Source: Pseudoalteromonas arabiensis (lineage in GTDB: Bacteria; Pseudomonadota; Gammaproteobacteria; Enterobacterales; Alteromonadaceae). From it: a DNA stretch of 64,000 nt. Both the position numbers and the translations under genes were made by a program. Position 1 is the first letter of the stretch. Each line of letters begins with the position of its first letter. Where the stretch lies: the NCBI RefSeq assembly GCF_001550155.1, contig NZ_LRUF01000026.1, positions 62,001 to 126,000 of the forward strand, in the 5' to 3' direction. Below, piece after piece: positions 9,661 to 17,061 of this stretch. Under the pieces are notes generated by a model. It ran no database searches. It was not told the origin of the DNA and worked only from the letters and a program-made list of their open reading frames with translations.

Positions 9661-10065
9661 ATGAAATGGTTTAAAGTTTTAATACTAAGTTTTGGCTTTA
9701 TAGCACCAGATATAGCTGCTAAAAGTTTTCAAGAATTGAATGAATGCAAAGATGAATTGAAAACCAATTTGGGTACAATGCATATGGACTGTTTGGGGTT
9801 CGAAGTTTTTTCCGAAAAGCTCTTTGACTCTGATTTAAGCTTTGAATCTGCAGTAGCACAATTGAAAATTATAAAAAATGGTCCTAGAGAGACTGATATC
9901 TCTACAGATGATAGAGTATTAATCAGCTTTTATTCTATTCATGGTATAGAAGGTATAAAAAGTTTTTTTTTACTAAATGATAGTATTGTGTTGTTCTTTG
10001 ATGATGGTATTCAATTATACTTTTTTCAAGGAAAAAATTGGAAAGTTTTAACGTTGTCTAATTAG
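9661..10065 (+). CDS. probable exported immunity protein for the orphan tip
   Basis: 134 residues, starting 2 bases after the orphan tip, with GGAAAG upstream. The N-terminus (MKWFKVLILSFGFIAPDIAA) is a good signal peptide, with cleavage probably after AA near residue 20. The rest is acidic with two cysteines (ECKDEL and MDCLGF). No family recognised; unrelated in sequence to the 197-residue immunity candidate, as expected for a different toxin tip. Its intact frame beside a silent tip fits the known pattern in which cells keep immunity to displaced toxins. Confidence 0.6.
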   Translation: MKWFKVLILSFGFIAPDIAAKSFQELNECKDELKTNLGTMHMDCLGFEVFSEKLFDSDLSFESAVAQLKIIKNGPRETDISTDDRVLISFYSIHGIEGIKSFFLLNDSIVLFFDDGIQLYFFQGKNWKVLTLSN

Positions 10066-10139
10066 TTCAGAGTTATCAAAAATGATAGGTTTATTAGTGC
10101 ATACTGTGATTACTAAAGTTTATTGTTAAGGAATAAATA

Positions 10140-10368
10140 GAATAATTTTGGCTGTTGCAGTTATATCAAGCTTTAAAAGCCTGTCGTTTACAAGCATACT
10201 GATTTTTTTGCTGCTATCGGTAAAACTATAGTTGGTAATGCACAATCTTTGACAGGTGTTGTATCTTTTTTATAAAGCTAGTTTTAATGAGGCGATGTCA
10301 AGCAATACTACACAACTTATTTCTTACGAGCTAAATAGAAGAGTTTCAAATTAAATGATGGAGATACA
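10140..10368 (+). pseudogene. remnant of the first Rhs toxin tip
   Basis: Broken similarity to the end of the main Rhs gene: 10155-10185 resembles the region near 5460 (TTATATCAA..TTTAAAA.CCT), 10188-10265 resembles 6148-6243 (ACAAGCATACTGATTTTTTT against ACAAGCACACTGATTTTTTT), and 10273-10355 is nearly identical to 6275-6357. The frame is broken several times and internal sequence is missing, so no toxin can be made. It shows that a second copy of the first toxin-immunity pair once stood here. Confidence 0.75.
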
Positions 10369-10969
10369 ATGAAAAAAATTATTTTTATTTTTTTTATTCC
10401 AAAGTAGCGTATGTATGGCGGTGCAGCCTATCTCTGAATACTGTGAAGACTTTTACTTGGCAAGCCGTATTGGTGGTGATACTTTTGCAGCAAACAAATG
10501 CTTAGTTTATGGTTATCCAACTGAAGATATGACTTTTTCTAGGGATGGCAATACAAGTATTGCATTTGATGGCGTTAAGCCTGCGATAGAAAAGTTTATC
10601 AATATTCTTAATGCTGATGGAGGCTCATTTTTAGATAAGCAAAAAGTTTTCTATGAATATGCAGGAGAGATAGATAGTTTCTCAGTGCCATTATTTTCGA
10701 GCTATGATGAATTCGAAGATGTTAAAGCTTCATTAGTATTTTCGATTAACTATACAACAGGTTGTAATATATCAGTGTTAGATTACATTGGAGGTGAAAA
10801 GTTTTTTCTTGGGTATAAGCTCAATCGAATAACTGATGAGGGGAAGTATAATTATAATTACTTGTTTATAGTGCTCCCTAAAGAAGCAAAAATAAATAAA
10901 GCAGACAGTGACGGTTTAATCGATGCTTTTTGCCATAATGAGCTAAGTTTTAAAAAAGAGGTTAATTAA
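10273..10969 (+). repeat. Direct repeat B, copy 2
   Basis: Second copy of 6275-6964: the last codons of the toxin, the spacer with GGAGATACA and a diverged copy of the immunity gene. Confidence 0.88.
10415..10969 (+). CDS. second copy of the immunity protein, signal peptide frameshifted
   Basis: 184 residues from an ATG that matches Met16 of the 197-residue protein at 6371-6964; the two are clearly paralogous throughout (shared PISEYCEDF/S, EIDSFSVPLF, SYDEFED, INKADSDGLIDAFCHN). The equivalent of the original start is the ATG at 10370, but the T run in the signal peptide is eight bases long here against seven in the first copy, so that start runs into TAG after 12 codons. Read as given, the protein lacks an export signal. 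It could be silent, it could be phase-variable through the T run, or the extra T could be a sequencing error. Divergence of the mature part suggests selection for protection against a related toxin. Confidence 0.65.
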   Translation: MAVQPISEYCEDFYLASRIGGDTFAANKCLVYGYPTEDMTFSRDGNTSIAFDGVKPAIEKFINILNADGGSFLDKQKVFYEYAGEIDSFSVPLFSSYDEFEDVKASLVFSINYTTGCNISVLDYIGGEKFFLGYKLNRITDEGKYNYNYLFIVLPKEAKINKADSDGLIDAFCHNELSFKKEVN

Positions 10970-11019
10970 TTTCACTTTATTATGATTAAAGTCATCGTTA
11001 ATATCTTTTTATAGTGTAC

Positions 11020-11940
11020 TTAAAACTGCGCTGCTTGCTCAACTACAATGCCATGACGCGCGGCAAGACGACGGTGATCTTTGTCATAGCCACCACCAAT
11101 TACCGTTGCGACAGGTACATTCCGCTCTATGCAACGCTTAAGGACTAAATGATCGCGTTGCTCAATGCCTTGCCAGCTTATATCAAGTTTTCCTAAGCCA
11201 TCCTCTCGCCATACATCAACACCTGCATCATAAAGCACTAAATCTGGGTTAAGGGTGTTTAATAAATAACTCAGCGTATCGTCAACAACGCCTAGGTATT
11301 CACTATCCGCCACATTGGGTGCTAATCCTATGTCTAAATCGCTGGCTGATTTGCGAAACGGAAAATTCTTTTCGCAGTGGATAGAGCAGGTATAGGCATA
11401 GGGCTGATGCGCGAGCATTGCTGCGGTACCATCACCTTGGTGAACGTCTAAATCAAAAATAAGTATATTGGTGACTTCACCACTTTTTATTAGGGTTTCG
11501 CTGGTAAACGCTAAGTCGTTTACCATGCAGTAGCCGGATCCAAAGTCAGTATGAGCATGGTGGGTGCCTCCTGCTAGATGGCAAGCTATACCATGCTTCA
11601 AGGCAAGACGCGCCGTTTGCAAGGTGCCAAGTGGGGCGGTAAAAGTACGCGCCATGAGTTGCTCAGACCACGGCAGGCCGATACGGCGCATTGCTTTTTC
11701 GTCAAGGCGGTTATGCCAAAGGTCATAAATATAATTATCGCAATGTACTAGCTCGAGAGGTTCTGGCGTGCCTAACTTTGGTTGGACTAAATTACTATTA
11801 ATAAGACCAAGGCTTTTTACATGTTCATATAAGTATGCAAATTTGCTCATTACAAAGCGATGCTTCGGATCGAAGTTAAATGAGTAATTAGGATGATAGA
11901 CGATAGGTAAATGTGGATTTAAATTCATTGAATACAGCAC
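11020..11940 (-). CDS. histone deacetylase family protein
   Basis: 306 residues of the arginase/deacetylase fold (bacterial HDAC-like, AcuC relatives). Visible active-site motifs: HHAHTDFGSGYCMVND (catalytic histidine pair, about residues 123-138), FDLDVHQGDGT (zinc ligands D and H) and DAGVDVW (third ligand D). Members remove acetyl or other acyl groups from lysines or small amines in the cytoplasm; the true substrate cannot be told from sequence. It is the last of three genes on the minus strand (thioredoxin-like, PilZ, this one) and marks the return to core genome after the Rhs locus. Confidence 0.88.
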   Translation of the reverse strand: MLYSMNLNPHLPIVYHPNYSFNFDPKHRFVMSKFAYLYEHVKSLGLINSNLVQPKLGTPEPLELVHCDNYIYDLWHNRLDEKAMRRIGLPWSEQLMARTFTAPLGTLQTARLALKHGIACHLAGGTHHAHTDFGSGYCMVNDLAFTSETLIKSGEVTNILIFDLDVHQGDGTAAMLAHQPYAYTCSIHCEKNFPFRKSASDLDIGLAPNVADSEYLGVVDDTLSYLLNTLNPDLVLYDAGVDVWREDGLGKLDISWQGIEQRDHLVLKRCIERNVPVATVIGGGYDKDHRRLAARHGIVVEQAAQF

Positions 11941-11981
11941 AGCCAGTTTTTAACTATGGTAATAAAGTTACCTTTAATAGT

Positions 11982-12347
11982 CTATTCGGGTGTATGTATT
12001 AGCATAGTTAGCTCTCGGTGTAATAGGTCATCGTCTCCTAGGTTTAGCTCTACTAACCGCTTTAAGTGAGTGATGCTATCAATATCGATATGGACACAGT
12101 GTAAGCCTAAATGAAACGGCTCAATATGCCTGATTTCAACAGACATATTAATAGTGATTTGGCTTTCTGGCAGCGAGAAAGTAAGTTCTGCCAGCGCATT
12201 TTTATCAGCCAAGAGCTTATCAGGAAGGCTTATCAGTGCCCCATTTAAAGATATATCGAGTAATTCACAATTGTATGTGTGTTCATTCATAACCAATGTT
12301 GCTGGTGTAGAAAACAAGATACGCGAATACTTACGGCGATTTTTCAT
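11982..12347 (-). CDS. PilZ domain protein
   Basis: 121 residues, a single PilZ domain. The cyclic-di-GMP-binding signature is intact: RKYSR (RxxxR) at residues 4-8 and DISLNGA (D/NxSxxG) near residues 31-37. Such proteins bind cyclic-di-GMP and pass the signal to a partner. It lies 35 bases after the thioredoxin-like gene and 41 bases before the deacetylase gene on the same strand, but nothing here shows its target. It is separate from the PilZ gene in the flagellar block at 40423. Confidence 0.88.
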   Translation of the reverse strand: MKNRRKYSRILFSTPATLVMNEHTYNCELLDISLNGALISLPDKLLADKNALAELTFSLPESQITINMSVEIRHIEPFHLGLHCVHIDIDSITHLKRLVELNLGDDDLLHRELTMLIHTPE

Positions 12348-12382
12348 AATAACCCTTAGCGATGCTTAAGCTTAGAGTATAG

Positions 12383-12874
12383 TCAATCACTCACGAGTTT
12401 GGCGGCATTGTCATGAAGTTTTTTATCGTCAGGGTCTGATGTGGTGGTTAGCCAAATAACTTGGCCTTGTTTATTGATAAAAAGCGTTGTGGGTGTTCCT
12501 TTTACGCCAAGTTGTTGCGCAATCAGATCTGCCTTTATTGCTGTTTTAAAATGATGCCCTCTGTTTATTAAAGATTGTTGAGGTGTTGCATCATCGTCTT
12601 CACGAAAGCTAACACCTATCACGCGAAGGCCGTGACGTTTATATTGTTGATGAATTTTCTCAAGTCCAGGTTGAAGCTTTTTACAGTATGGGCACCACGT
12701 TGCCCAAAAGTGAAGAATATAAGGCGTGCCAAGTAATTCAGCCGTTTTAAGCTGGCTCCCATCAGCCATTTCAAGCGTGAGAGGAGGAAGTTGTATGGGG
12801 TTTTCAAGTTCAGATGCAAAGGTGCTATTTATAAAGCATGAGAAGAGTAGAATAAGTGCTAGCAGGTGTTTCAT
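12383..12874 (-). CDS. TlpA/ResA-like exported thioredoxin-fold protein
   Basis: 163 residues. N-terminal signal peptide (residues 1-20, ending NSTFAS), then a TlpA/AhpC-TSA-type thioredoxin domain with the redox motif WATWCPYC near residues 57-64 and the cis-proline loop GTPTTLF near residue 127. Proteins of this kind work in the periplasm, reducing disulfides, often for cytochrome c maturation or copper handling; no such genes are adjacent here, so the partner is unknown. Confidence 0.87.
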   Translation of the reverse strand: MKHLLALILLFSCFINSTFASELENPIQLPPLTLEMADGSQLKTAELLGTPYILHFWATWCPYCKKLQPGLEKIHQQYKRHGLRVIGVSFREDDDATPQQSLINRGHHFKTAIKADLIAQQLGVKGTPTTLFINKQGQVIWLTTTSDPDDKKLHDNAAKLVSD

Positions 12875-12945
12875 GAGATTAGTTCTTTTTTAAAGTTGGT
12901 ACTTTAATAAGAACTAAATGCAAACATTTTTCTTTCAAAATAAAA

Positions 12946-12965
12946 AGCCCTGCGTGTGCAGGGCT
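12946..12965 (-). terminator. terminator of ettA
   Basis: On the minus strand: stem AGCCCTGC / GCAGGGCT with a four-base loop, followed by TTTTATTTT. It lies 26 bases after the ettA stop codon. Confidence 0.88.
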
Positions 12966-12990
12966 CTGATAATGATAGCTTAAGTATCAA

Positions 12991-14664
12991 TTAACCTATT
13001 TTTTTGTATTTAATACGCTTAGGTTGCGCCGCTTCTGCGCCTAGCGTTTTCTTCAACCACTCTTCATATTCTGTGTAGTTACCATCGAAGAAGTTAATTT
13101 GGCCTTCGTCACGGTAATCAAGAATATGTGTAGCAATACGGTCAAGGAACCAACGGTCATGCGAGATACACATCACACAGCCAGGGAACTCTAAAATAGC
13201 GTTCTCAAGTGCACGAAGTGTTTCAACGTCTAGGTCATTGGTTGGCTCATCCAGTAGTAATACGTTACCACCTGCTTTTAATAGCTTAGCTAGGTGTAAG
13301 CGGTTGCGCTCACCACCTGATAAGTCTTTCACGAATTTTTGTTGGTCGTTACCTTTGAAGTTAAAGCGGCCAACATAGGCACGGCTTGGGAATTCAAAGT
13401 TACCAATTTTTAATACGTCTTGGCCGTTAGAGATTTCTTGGAAAACCGTGTTGCTCTCGTCCATGTCGCCGCGGAACTGATCAACCGTTGCAAGCTCAAC
13501 CGTGTCACCCACAAGGATCTCGCCGCTATCTGGCGTTTCTTCACCGCTTAGCATTTTGAATAGGGTTGATTTACCCGCACCATTGGCACCGATGATACCT
13601 ACGATAGCGCCTTTAGGCATTGCAAAGTTTAAGTCATCGATTAATACGCGATCGCCAAAGCTCTTCTTCAGGCCTTTCACTTCGATAACTTGGTCACCTA
13701 AGCGTGGACCCGGTGGAATGAATAGTTCATTCGTTTCGTTACGCTTTTGGTAATCGTTTTGCTGAAGCTCAGAGAACTGTGCCATACGTGCTTTAGACTT
13801 AGCTTGACGGCCTTTCGGGTTTGAACGAACCCATTCAAGTTCTTGTGCGATTGATTTTTGACGTGCTTTTTCAGATTTCTGTTCTTGTTGTAAACGTAAA
13901 TCTTTTTGCTCAAGCCACGATGAGTAGTTACCTTCCCAAGGAATACCTTCACCACGGTCAAGCTCTAAAATCCAACCTGCTACGTTATCTAAGAAGTAAC
14001 GGTCGTGGGTTACAGCAACCACGGTACCTTCGTAGTCGTGTAAGAAGCGCTCTAACCAAGCAACTGACTCAGCGTCTAAGTGGTTGGTCGGTTCGTCAAG
14101 AATAAGCATATCTGGTTTTTCAAGTAGTAAACGACAGATCGCAACACGGCGACGCTCACCACCCGAAAGGTGTTCAATTTTTGCATCCCAAGGTGGTAGG
14201 CGTAATGCATCAGCTGCACGCTCTAACACGTTGTCGATATTGTGACCGTCGTGCGCTTGGATGATAGCTTCTAGTTCGCCTTGCTCTTTAGCAAGTGCAT
14301 CGAAGTCAGCACCGTCTATTGCATACTCGTTGTATACTTCATCAAGGCGGTTTAGTGCATTTTTAACTTCGCTTACAGCTTCTTCTACTGTTTCGCGAAC
14401 TGTTTTGCTTTCGTCAAGCACTGGCTCTTGCGGTAAGTAACCGATTTTAGTGCCTGGTTGAGGGCGTGCTTCACCTTCAAAGTCTTGGTCAACACCAGCC
14501 ATAATGCGAAGTAACGTTGATTTACCTGCACCGTTAAGACCTAGCACACCAATTTTTGCGCCTGGGAAAAAGTGTAAAGAAATATCTTTTAAGATAGTGC
14601 GCTTAGGTGGCACAACCTTAGAAACTCGACTCATCGAGAATATAAACTTATCTGGTAACACCAT
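12991..14664 (-). CDS. ettA: energy-dependent translational throttle protein EttA (ABC-F)
   Basis: 557 residues, close to the 555 of the E. coli protein. Two ABC ATPase domains: Walker A GLNGAGKST and signature LSGGERRRVA in the first; GANGAGKST and LSGGERNRLH in the second, with the long charged linker of ABC-F proteins between. It binds the ribosomal E site and controls entry into elongation according to ATP/ADP. The open frame extends 64 codons further upstream, but similarity to EttA begins at MVLPDKFIFSMSRVSKVVPP, so the ATG at 14664 (GAAGG nine bases upstream) is chosen; the upstream codons look like untranslated leader. Monocistronic. Confidence 0.95.
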   Translation of the reverse strand: MVLPDKFIFSMSRVSKVVPPKRTILKDISLHFFPGAKIGVLGLNGAGKSTLLRIMAGVDQDFEGEARPQPGTKIGYLPQEPVLDESKTVRETVEEAVSEVKNALNRLDEVYNEYAIDGADFDALAKEQGELEAIIQAHDGHNIDNVLERAADALRLPPWDAKIEHLSGGERRRVAICRLLLEKPDMLILDEPTNHLDAESVAWLERFLHDYEGTVVAVTHDRYFLDNVAGWILELDRGEGIPWEGNYSSWLEQKDLRLQQEQKSEKARQKSIAQELEWVRSNPKGRQAKSKARMAQFSELQQNDYQKRNETNELFIPPGPRLGDQVIEVKGLKKSFGDRVLIDDLNFAMPKGAIVGIIGANGAGKSTLFKMLSGEETPDSGEILVGDTVELATVDQFRGDMDESNTVFQEISNGQDVLKIGNFEFPSRAYVGRFNFKGNDQQKFVKDLSGGERNRLHLAKLLKAGGNVLLLDEPTNDLDVETLRALENAILEFPGCVMCISHDRWFLDRIATHILDYRDEGQINFFDGNYTEYEEWLKKTLGAEAAQPKRIKYKKIG

Positions 14665-14791
14665 GAAAGGAGCCTTCAATTTATAAGAAAAATTAACAGC
14701 CACCATTGTATACCCAAACCACCTCAAAATACAGAATTCAGCGTTTATCAGGGGCTTAATATTATGGCACTCCTTTGCAAAAATATCGCAC

Positions 14792-14832
14792 GCATTTAAG
14801 GGGCATAAATGCAGAGTAAGCTCCTTAAATGC
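14792..14832. repeat. inverted repeat upstream of ettA/metA
   Basis: Arms GCATTTAAGGGGC (14792-14804) and GCTCCTTAAATGC (14820-14832), one mismatch in 13, with a 15-base spacer. It lies about 130 bases upstream of the ettA start. It could be an operator or an RNA hairpin in the ettA leader; no T tract follows. Confidence 0.7.
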
Positions 14833-14966
14833 ATTGTACAAAGGCTTAAAAGTCATTAAACACGACTGTCATTCGCAGAGGCGCTGCTTTTGGCAATTTA
14901 AGGGCCTGCGCATCAACAAAACTGGCTTCCCAAGAGGTTGCTTTAGCACAAATAAAAAATTCATTT

Positions 14967-14990
14967 GGACATCTAAACATCTAGAGGTTG
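14967..14990 (+). promoter_or_regulatory. tandem MetJ boxes (methionine repressor operator)
   Basis: Three adjacent 8-base units, GGACATCT, AAACATCT and AGAGGTTG, each resembling the MetJ consensus AGACGTCT, 57 bases ahead of metA. MetJ binds such tandem boxes with S-adenosylmethionine. It probably represses metA and the two methionine synthase genes that follow in the same operon. Confidence 0.72.
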
Positions 14991-15047
14991 AAATTTCTAA
15001 CTATCCGTTCATAATTAGCAATCAGATAAGTATGCTCGGAGCCAGCT

Positions 15048-15995
15048 ATGCCCATTACAGTAAAAGATGAATTGCCTGCTATTGCAAAGTTACGTCAAGA
15101 AAACGTGTTTGTAATGCCAAAAAGTCGCGCGAAAACGCAAGAAATACGCCCAATGCGTTTGGCCATCTTAAACTTAATGCCAAACAAAGTTGAAACCGAA
15201 GTGCAGTTTATTCGTTTGCTCGCTAACTCACCGCTGCAAGTTAATGTTGAGCTGTTGCGCTTAGATACCCATCGCACGAGTAGTAACTCTGAACAGCACA
15301 TGGATACGTTTTATCGTTATTTTTCAGAAGTGAAAGATAATAACTACGATGCCATGATCATAACAGGCGCGCCGCTTGCTCATTTAGAGTATGACGAAGT
15401 TGCTTACTGGGATGAACTAAAAGTTATTTTAGATTGGGCTGAGCAGCATGTTACGTCGACGTTGTTTTCGTGTTGGGCGGCCCATGCGGGGCTTTATCAT
15501 CACTATGGCCTTAAGCGTGAACTTAAACCAAATAAACTGAGCGGGGTATTTACCCATAAAAGTTATTTTGACCACGCAGCACTCACTCGTGGCTTTGATG
15601 ATACCTTTTTAGTGCCACATTCTCGTTATGGTCATATTGATATCGATAAGATCACTGCCTGTGATGAGCTCGTAGTGTTAGCTGGATCTGAGCGAGTAGG
15701 TGCCTACTTAATTAAAAATAAATCGGGCAGCCAAGTGTATATTACTGGTCATCCAGAGTACGATGCGCATACCTTAAAAGGGGAGTATTTGCGTGACCAA
15801 GAAAAATCAGCGGATGCGCCTAAGCCAGAAAACTACTTCCCAGACGAAAACCCAGACAACGAACCGTCGAAAACGTGGCAAAGTCATGCCTTTTTATTGT
15901 TTTCGAATTGGTTAAACTATTATGTGTACCAAACTACACCGTATGATATTAACTTAGTTAGCCAAGACGTAAGGACTAACAACTATGCCGAGTAA
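15048..15995 (+). CDS. metA: homoserine O-succinyltransferase (MetA)
   Basis: 315 residues, similar in length to the enterobacterial enzyme. It activates homoserine with an acyl-CoA, the first committed step of methionine synthesis. The catalytic cysteine is in LFSCWAAHAGLYHHYG (about residue 142), the catalytic histidine in TGHPEYD (about residue 235) with the nearby glutamate; the opening RPMRLAILNLMPNK is typical. Whether the donor is succinyl- or acetyl-CoA cannot be decided with certainty from the sequence alone. GGAG lies nine bases ahead of the ATG. The last 11 bases overlap the first methionine synthase gene, so the two are translationally linked. Confidence 0.95.
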   Translation: MPITVKDELPAIAKLRQENVFVMPKSRAKTQEIRPMRLAILNLMPNKVETEVQFIRLLANSPLQVNVELLRLDTHRTSSNSEQHMDTFYRYFSEVKDNNYDAMIITGAPLAHLEYDEVAYWDELKVILDWAEQHVTSTLFSCWAAHAGLYHHYGLKRELKPNKLSGVFTHKSYFDHAALTRGFDDTFLVPHSRYGHIDIDKITACDELVVLAGSERVGAYLIKNKSGSQVYITGHPEYDAHTLKGEYLRDQEKSADAPKPENYFPDENPDNEPSKTWQSHAFLLFSNWLNYYVYQTTPYDINLVSQDVRTNNYAE

Positions 15996-17052
15996 TGCAG
16001 TGAATAAACGCGAACAATTAACCGAGGCGCTAAAACAGCGAATTTTAATCCTCGATGGCGCGATGGGCACCATGATCCAAGAACATAAATTAGAAGAACA
16101 GGATTATCGCGGTGAGCGCTTTAAAGACTGGCATGTCCTTATTAAAGGCAATAACGATTTATTAAGTCTAACTCAGCCAAAAATCATTGCTGATATTCAC
16201 CGTGCTTACTTAGAAGCCGGTGCCGATATCATCGAAACGAATACCTTTAATGCCACGACTATTTCGATGGAAGATTACGATATGGCGAGTCTTAGCCGCG
16301 AAATCAACCTCGAGTCAGCGAAACTTGCACGCGGTGTGTGTGATGAGTTTGAAGCAAACGACCCAAGTAAGCCGCGTTATGTAGCCGGTGTGCTTGGGCC
16401 AACATCAAAAACCTGCTCTATTTCACCAGATGTAAATGACCCTGGTTATCGTAATATCAACTTTGATAAGCTGGTGGCTGCGTATGTTGAGTCAACACTG
16501 GCATTAATGGAAGGTGGTGCTGACCTTATTTTAATAGAAACCATCTTTGATACGCTTAATGCAAAAGCGGCTTCGTTTGCCGTTGAGGAAGCATTCGAGC
16601 AAGCTGGCCGTAGTTTGCCTGTGATGATCTCAGGCACCATTACCGATGCCTCTGGTCGTACTTTATCAGGACAAACAACCGAAGCATTTTATAACTCAAT
16701 TCGCCATATTAAACCGCTCTCAATCGGCCTTAACTGCGCCCTTGGCCCTGACTTACTGCGTCAATATGTTGAAGAGTTATCCCGTGTTTGTGAAACCTTT
16801 ACCTCGGTGCATCCCAATGCAGGTTTACCGAATGAGTTTGGTGAATATGATTTAGAAGCCCCTGAGATGGCCAAAGAAATTATCGATTGGGGCAAGTCTG
16901 GCTTTATCAATATTGTAGGTGGTTGTTGTGGCACCACACCGGCTCATATTAAGGCGTTTGCGAAAGGCCTTGAGGGTGTTAAACCTCGCCAATTACCTGA
17001 GCTTGAAGTGCGTATGCGCTTATCGGGCCTTGAAGCGTGTAACTTAAACTAG
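15985..17052 (+). CDS. metH: methionine synthase, homocysteine-binding part (split MetH, part 1)
   Basis: 355 residues matching only the N-terminal homocysteine module of cobalamin-dependent methionine synthase. Start of the barrel: ILDGAMGTMIQ; zinc ligands in GLNCALGP (about residue 251) and GGCCGTTPAH (about residues 312-313). It ends with MRLSGLEACNLN, which in the E. coli enzyme is the linker between the homocysteine and folate modules. A stop codon and a proper ribosome-binding site then separate it from part 2. Together the parts total 1,231 residues against about 1,227 in E. coli, so nothing is missing. Confidence 0.92.
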   Translation: MPSNAVNKREQLTEALKQRILILDGAMGTMIQEHKLEEQDYRGERFKDWHVLIKGNNDLLSLTQPKIIADIHRAYLEAGADIIETNTFNATTISMEDYDMASLSREINLESAKLARGVCDEFEANDPSKPRYVAGVLGPTSKTCSISPDVNDPGYRNINFDKLVAAYVESTLALMEGGADLILIETIFDTLNAKAASFAVEEAFEQAGRSLPVMISGTITDASGRTLSGQTTEAFYNSIRHIKPLSIGLNCALGPDLLRQYVEELSRVCETFTSVHPNAGLPNEFGEYDLEAPEMAKEIIDWGKSGFINIVGGCCGTTPAHIKAFAKGLEGVKPRQLPELEVRMRLSGLEACNLN

Positions 17053-17061
17053 GAAACCGAC

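Larger units (their letters stand above)
14665..15047. other. ettA-metA divergent intergenic region, 383 bp
   Basis: It holds the promoters of both divergent genes. Besides the MetJ boxes at 14967-14990 there is an inverted repeat at 14792-14832. No supportable gene is inside. Confidence 0.6.

Noticed and set aside
7200..10970. A prophage or integron in the Rhs region
   Set aside because: No integrase, attC-like sites or phage structural genes; the repeats are explained by Rhs modules and one insertion sequence.
13502..14105. Open frames opposite ettA, and the many frames opposite flagellar genes
   Set aside because: No ribosome-binding sites or family character; they mirror the codon pattern of the real genes on the other strand.
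14665..14856. N-terminal extension of EttA by 64 residues
   Set aside because: Similarity to the EttA family begins at MVLPDKF; the extension has no family support and is rich in codons typical of non-coding leader.
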